A model generated the notes under the pieces. It searched no databases, was not told where the DNA came from, and saw only the letters and a list, made by a program, of their open reading frames with translations. A program made the translations under genes and the position numbers. A DNA stretch of 64,000 nucleotides from Lineus longissimus (Eukaryota > Nemertea > Pilidiophora > Heteronemertea > Lineidae), in NCBI RefSeq assembly GCF_910592395.1, contig NC_088311.1:8682501-8746500 (forward strand). Reading direction: 5' to 3'. Shown one piece after another: positions 61,501 through 64,000 of this stretch. Numbering within the stretch: the stretch's first letter is position 1; each line of letters opens with the position of its first letter.

Positions 61501-62300
61501 GATATGAGGGCTAAAAATCAAGGCACCAAGAACTGGTGGGCAGTTGACCTTGAGAAGGAAACCAAGGTTAAACGCGTCATACTGTACAATCGCGCGGACT
61601 GCTGCGGTAAGTTGGATCGTTAAGCCATGTATTAGAGCACAACCGTTAAAGTCGTTTAAATACGACACCATATTGTGGTCCCGCCTAGGGCTTTCAGTGG
61701 AGGGTTTGGGGAGGGGCGCCTTTCCGGGCGTCGGTTACAAGATTGCACCGCCGAAGCCCCCTAGCCCAATTTCCTGGAACCGCTTCTGCTCTTGGCATAA
61801 CGATGATGACTCCGAAAGCTGTACACATTCAATATTAAATGGAGCGGGACTGCGAGGAAGGCTTCACGGCGGGTCATGACCAGAGCCCGTTAGTCGCAAT
61901 TTCGTTTCAGAGAATGGGAAAATGGGCACATCTTACCAATCACCTCTATTTTGATTTGTTAAAACTCACTGCCATTTTGTATCATCATAAATTTATATCA
62001 ATTTACATTTGTAATAAACTTGCAAGAAAACAAACTGACTGAGCACTGATTGCATGACTCTTCATTCAAGGCGACCGGCTTGCTGATTTTGACGTTGTAG
62101 TGACCAATGCCAAGCCCTCTGAAGGAAAGAAACTCGAATACAACGCCGCGACGGACATCTGCAGTCATCAAAGTGGCAAAATAGGGGCATCCAAGTCGTT
62201 TACCTGCAGTGACGGCGGTCTTACCGGCAGATATGTGGCGGTCGTAATCAGCAGAAAACAAATCCTTACATTATGTGAAGCTGAGGTATTCGACAACTGA
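55570..62300 (+). CDS. Secreted LamG / F-type lectin / PAN / F-type lectin protein, 9 exons
   Basis: Exons 55570-55624, 56004-56046, 56879-57459, 57927-58181, 58513-58773, 59369-59593, 60194-60235, 61352-61606 and 62071-62300 total 1,947 nt and 648 aa. The signal peptide is MIWFVVMAGLISRLQAGEG. A LamG/concanavalin-like domain spans about 19-226 (FGTAAYFNGDTGYATIP, GTLYLNGEKVAEQ). F-type lectin 1 (about 227-398) and F-type lectin 2 (about 488-648) are each split over two exons at the same point, after RGDCC or RADCC. Between them is a PAN domain (399-473: CKAECTHTYLECKSF). Both lectins keep the R-x-D-x4-R fucose-binding motif (RGDCCGER, RADCCGDR). Such proteins bind fucosylated glycans and often act in invertebrate immunity; the role here is inferred. 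A strong acceptor 9 nt before the ATG implies a 5' UTR exon. Confidence 0.9.
59833..59954. mobile_element. Perfect 54-bp inverted repeat (TA-flanked foldback)
   Basis: Arms 59833-59886 and 59901-59954 are exact reverse complements around a 14-nt loop. Both ends are TA followed by gtgaggtttcgcaaccaccc, so a TA target duplication is possible, as in Tc1/mariner MITEs. It lies in the lectin-gene intron between the PAN exon and the small linker exon. Confidence 0.9.
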
Positions 62301-64000
62301 ATGGTGCGTATTATATTCATTAGTAAACTTTCGACCGATTCAACAAAGGTTTCGGTGCGTATTAGCATTATTTTCGAGTGATTGGAGCGTAGATAGAGTT
62401 TTTTTATGAATGTAATGGTTTCAGGGTAATCTCCGAAATCTGTGGCTCTTAACAGATGGATCCGGACTTTGTGATATAATGACCTCTTGGGTACCCAGCG
62501 CTATGACCTGGCTCTTCCACACTTGATTTAATATCAGAACACTGTGGGTTTTTACAACTTTTTATTTGCGTCCAATAACTGATTAAATGTTCTCATGACG
62601 TTATCAATCCAGGCTATCACTTAATTTCTGTTGTGCTTTTCAGAGTCCAACAATCGACCGATGGCGGCGATGGCGCATGAGATGATACGTGACTGATGCG
62701 GACCATCAGCAGAACGCGGACCTTTAAGGAGATATCTATGATCGAGATCAACCGACTTATATAGATAGCCAGATGGATTGTATAATTTGGTCGATCTCGG
62801 CATCTGAATACATCATTCGGAACCATAGAACTATGAAATAGCCTATCACTAAAATACGTCGTCTTCAAGGATATCGTATATCTGATAATCACAATGTAAC
62901 GTATAGTAAGCGATTAAACATAGACAGCTTCATTCTGCTTTGTTGTCGTCCTTTCTGATCTTAAGTTGTCAAATATAACTTTAATGGAAAATACTTTATC
63001 TACGAGTTTAGTCGCAAAAAACCTAAGGTACTAATGCTGACTGGTATACTATACCTTCCCGAGTCAGACCGATGCCGAGCATTCGGAAATGTTCGTAAGA
63101 TTGGATGTAATCTAGGATTTGAATGAGTGTGATTCAATTCTGATTTCTACTCAATCCCTCCAATGGGTGCAACCGAAAGCGAGGCCAGCCTCTGCCGAGC
63201 ACAAAAGTGTGCTCTTTCACTTAACACTTTTCAAGAGAAACAGTCTGTAAAGTCCTAAAAGGTCTCAATATGTAGAAGGGGACTGTAGACAGAGAGGTGG
63301 TCTTCATGCGACTAATAAGTGGTTTTTTTGTTTAGCGATGTTCCTTTTACAAACATAAGCAGTTTCGATATACTGTGAGATAGGATAGACCCCTTATGGC
63401 GATTTCCTGTGACGTAAAGTTGCCAATTTAGCTGCTGCCTATTGGCTTTATCTATCCCTCGAATCATCACAGCCACATTGCAATTCGGCAGCTTGGGTCG
63501 TCATCTTACAGCTGGCTCTATTACCTCTGCTTTCCCGGACCCCGGAATAATATGAATATACTGGGTTGGCTGGAGATGCCGAGCGAGGAAGCAATATTTA
63601 TCGAATTCAAACAAGGCGTGAGCGTGCAAACACCATCTAACTCCCGCTGGTAAACAAATCAATGGCACTGCACCGAAGACATGGCGACCTTGCTCTAAAA
63701 ATGAGGTCGGTCGTGCTTATTTTGAGTTAGATATAGGTTCAGAATTCCAAACATCAATTAGCAGGTTCTGTTGGTGACTGACACAAGATCTCGGAGTTTC
63801 CATTTAACTCTGCGATCTTACAATGGTACACTGATGGTTAGTAAAAACCAACATCAGGTTATACAATAAATCCAATGTGTTTTTGATTAAATGTATACTG
63901 ATGTTATTTCTTCGTACAGTCTCCGAACATATACTTTTCGGTTTCACTATGTGCGATGGAATCAACCATGGTTTGACTCACAAACGCTTTGTGATGCCTC
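62301..64000. other. 3' flank of the lectin gene; no gene seen
   Basis: A possible ATTAAA signal at 62913-62918 could end the lectin transcript and is followed by a T-rich stretch. The rest holds short frames with no domain. A next gene could begin beyond the window. Confidence 0.4.

Overview
This window is intron-rich animal DNA, not bacterial. The introns are GT-AG with one clear U12-type exception. Genes are split into small symmetric exons, and introns carry many inverted-repeat elements and dispersed repeats. The protein families (F-type lectin, LamG, PAN/apple, calcium-binding EGF, fibronectin type II, kelch, TGS1) and the ATG-TAC-rich background suggest a marine invertebrate bilaterian. 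A mollusc or another lophotrochozoan would fit, but I cannot fix the phylum from sequence alone. All multi-exon models below were built by hand from splice signals, frame and domain continuity; each sums to a multiple of three with no internal stop.

Layout. 2057-3790 (-) is a single-exon BTB-BACK-kelch gene. 5146-7312 (+) is a five-exon, membrane-anchored double-hotdog (MaoC-like) protein. 10069-21472 (-) is a complete 14-exon tgs1 gene (cap hypermethylase, 964 aa) with a textbook AT-AC U12-type intron. Its introns hold long dispersed repeats, a tRNA-like fragment and hairpins.

24542-53844 (+) is the most unusual object: a predicted 50-exon secreted mosaic protein of about 1,703 aa. In order it has a signal peptide, two PAN, four EGF, two PAN, thirteen EGF, a Pro/Thr linker, one PAN, eighteen tiny two-cysteine modules each on its own 45-54 nt exon, and three FN2 domains alternating with two short cysteine modules. 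Every internal exon is phase 1-1. The EGF exons are all exactly 129 nt and come from recent tandem and block duplication. The 18 mini-exons all join through a split arginine codon, and I do not recognise this module. A pogo/Tigger-type transposase broken by a nonsense codon sits on the opposite strand inside the first intron.

55570-62300 (+) is a nine-exon secreted lectin (648 aa): signal peptide, LamG, F-type lectin, PAN, F-type lectin. The two neighbouring secreted genes share orientation, exon phase and PAN modules. They look like a small cluster of extracellular recognition or matrix proteins; that role is inference. The remaining intergenic stretches hold MITE-like elements or nothing I can identify.
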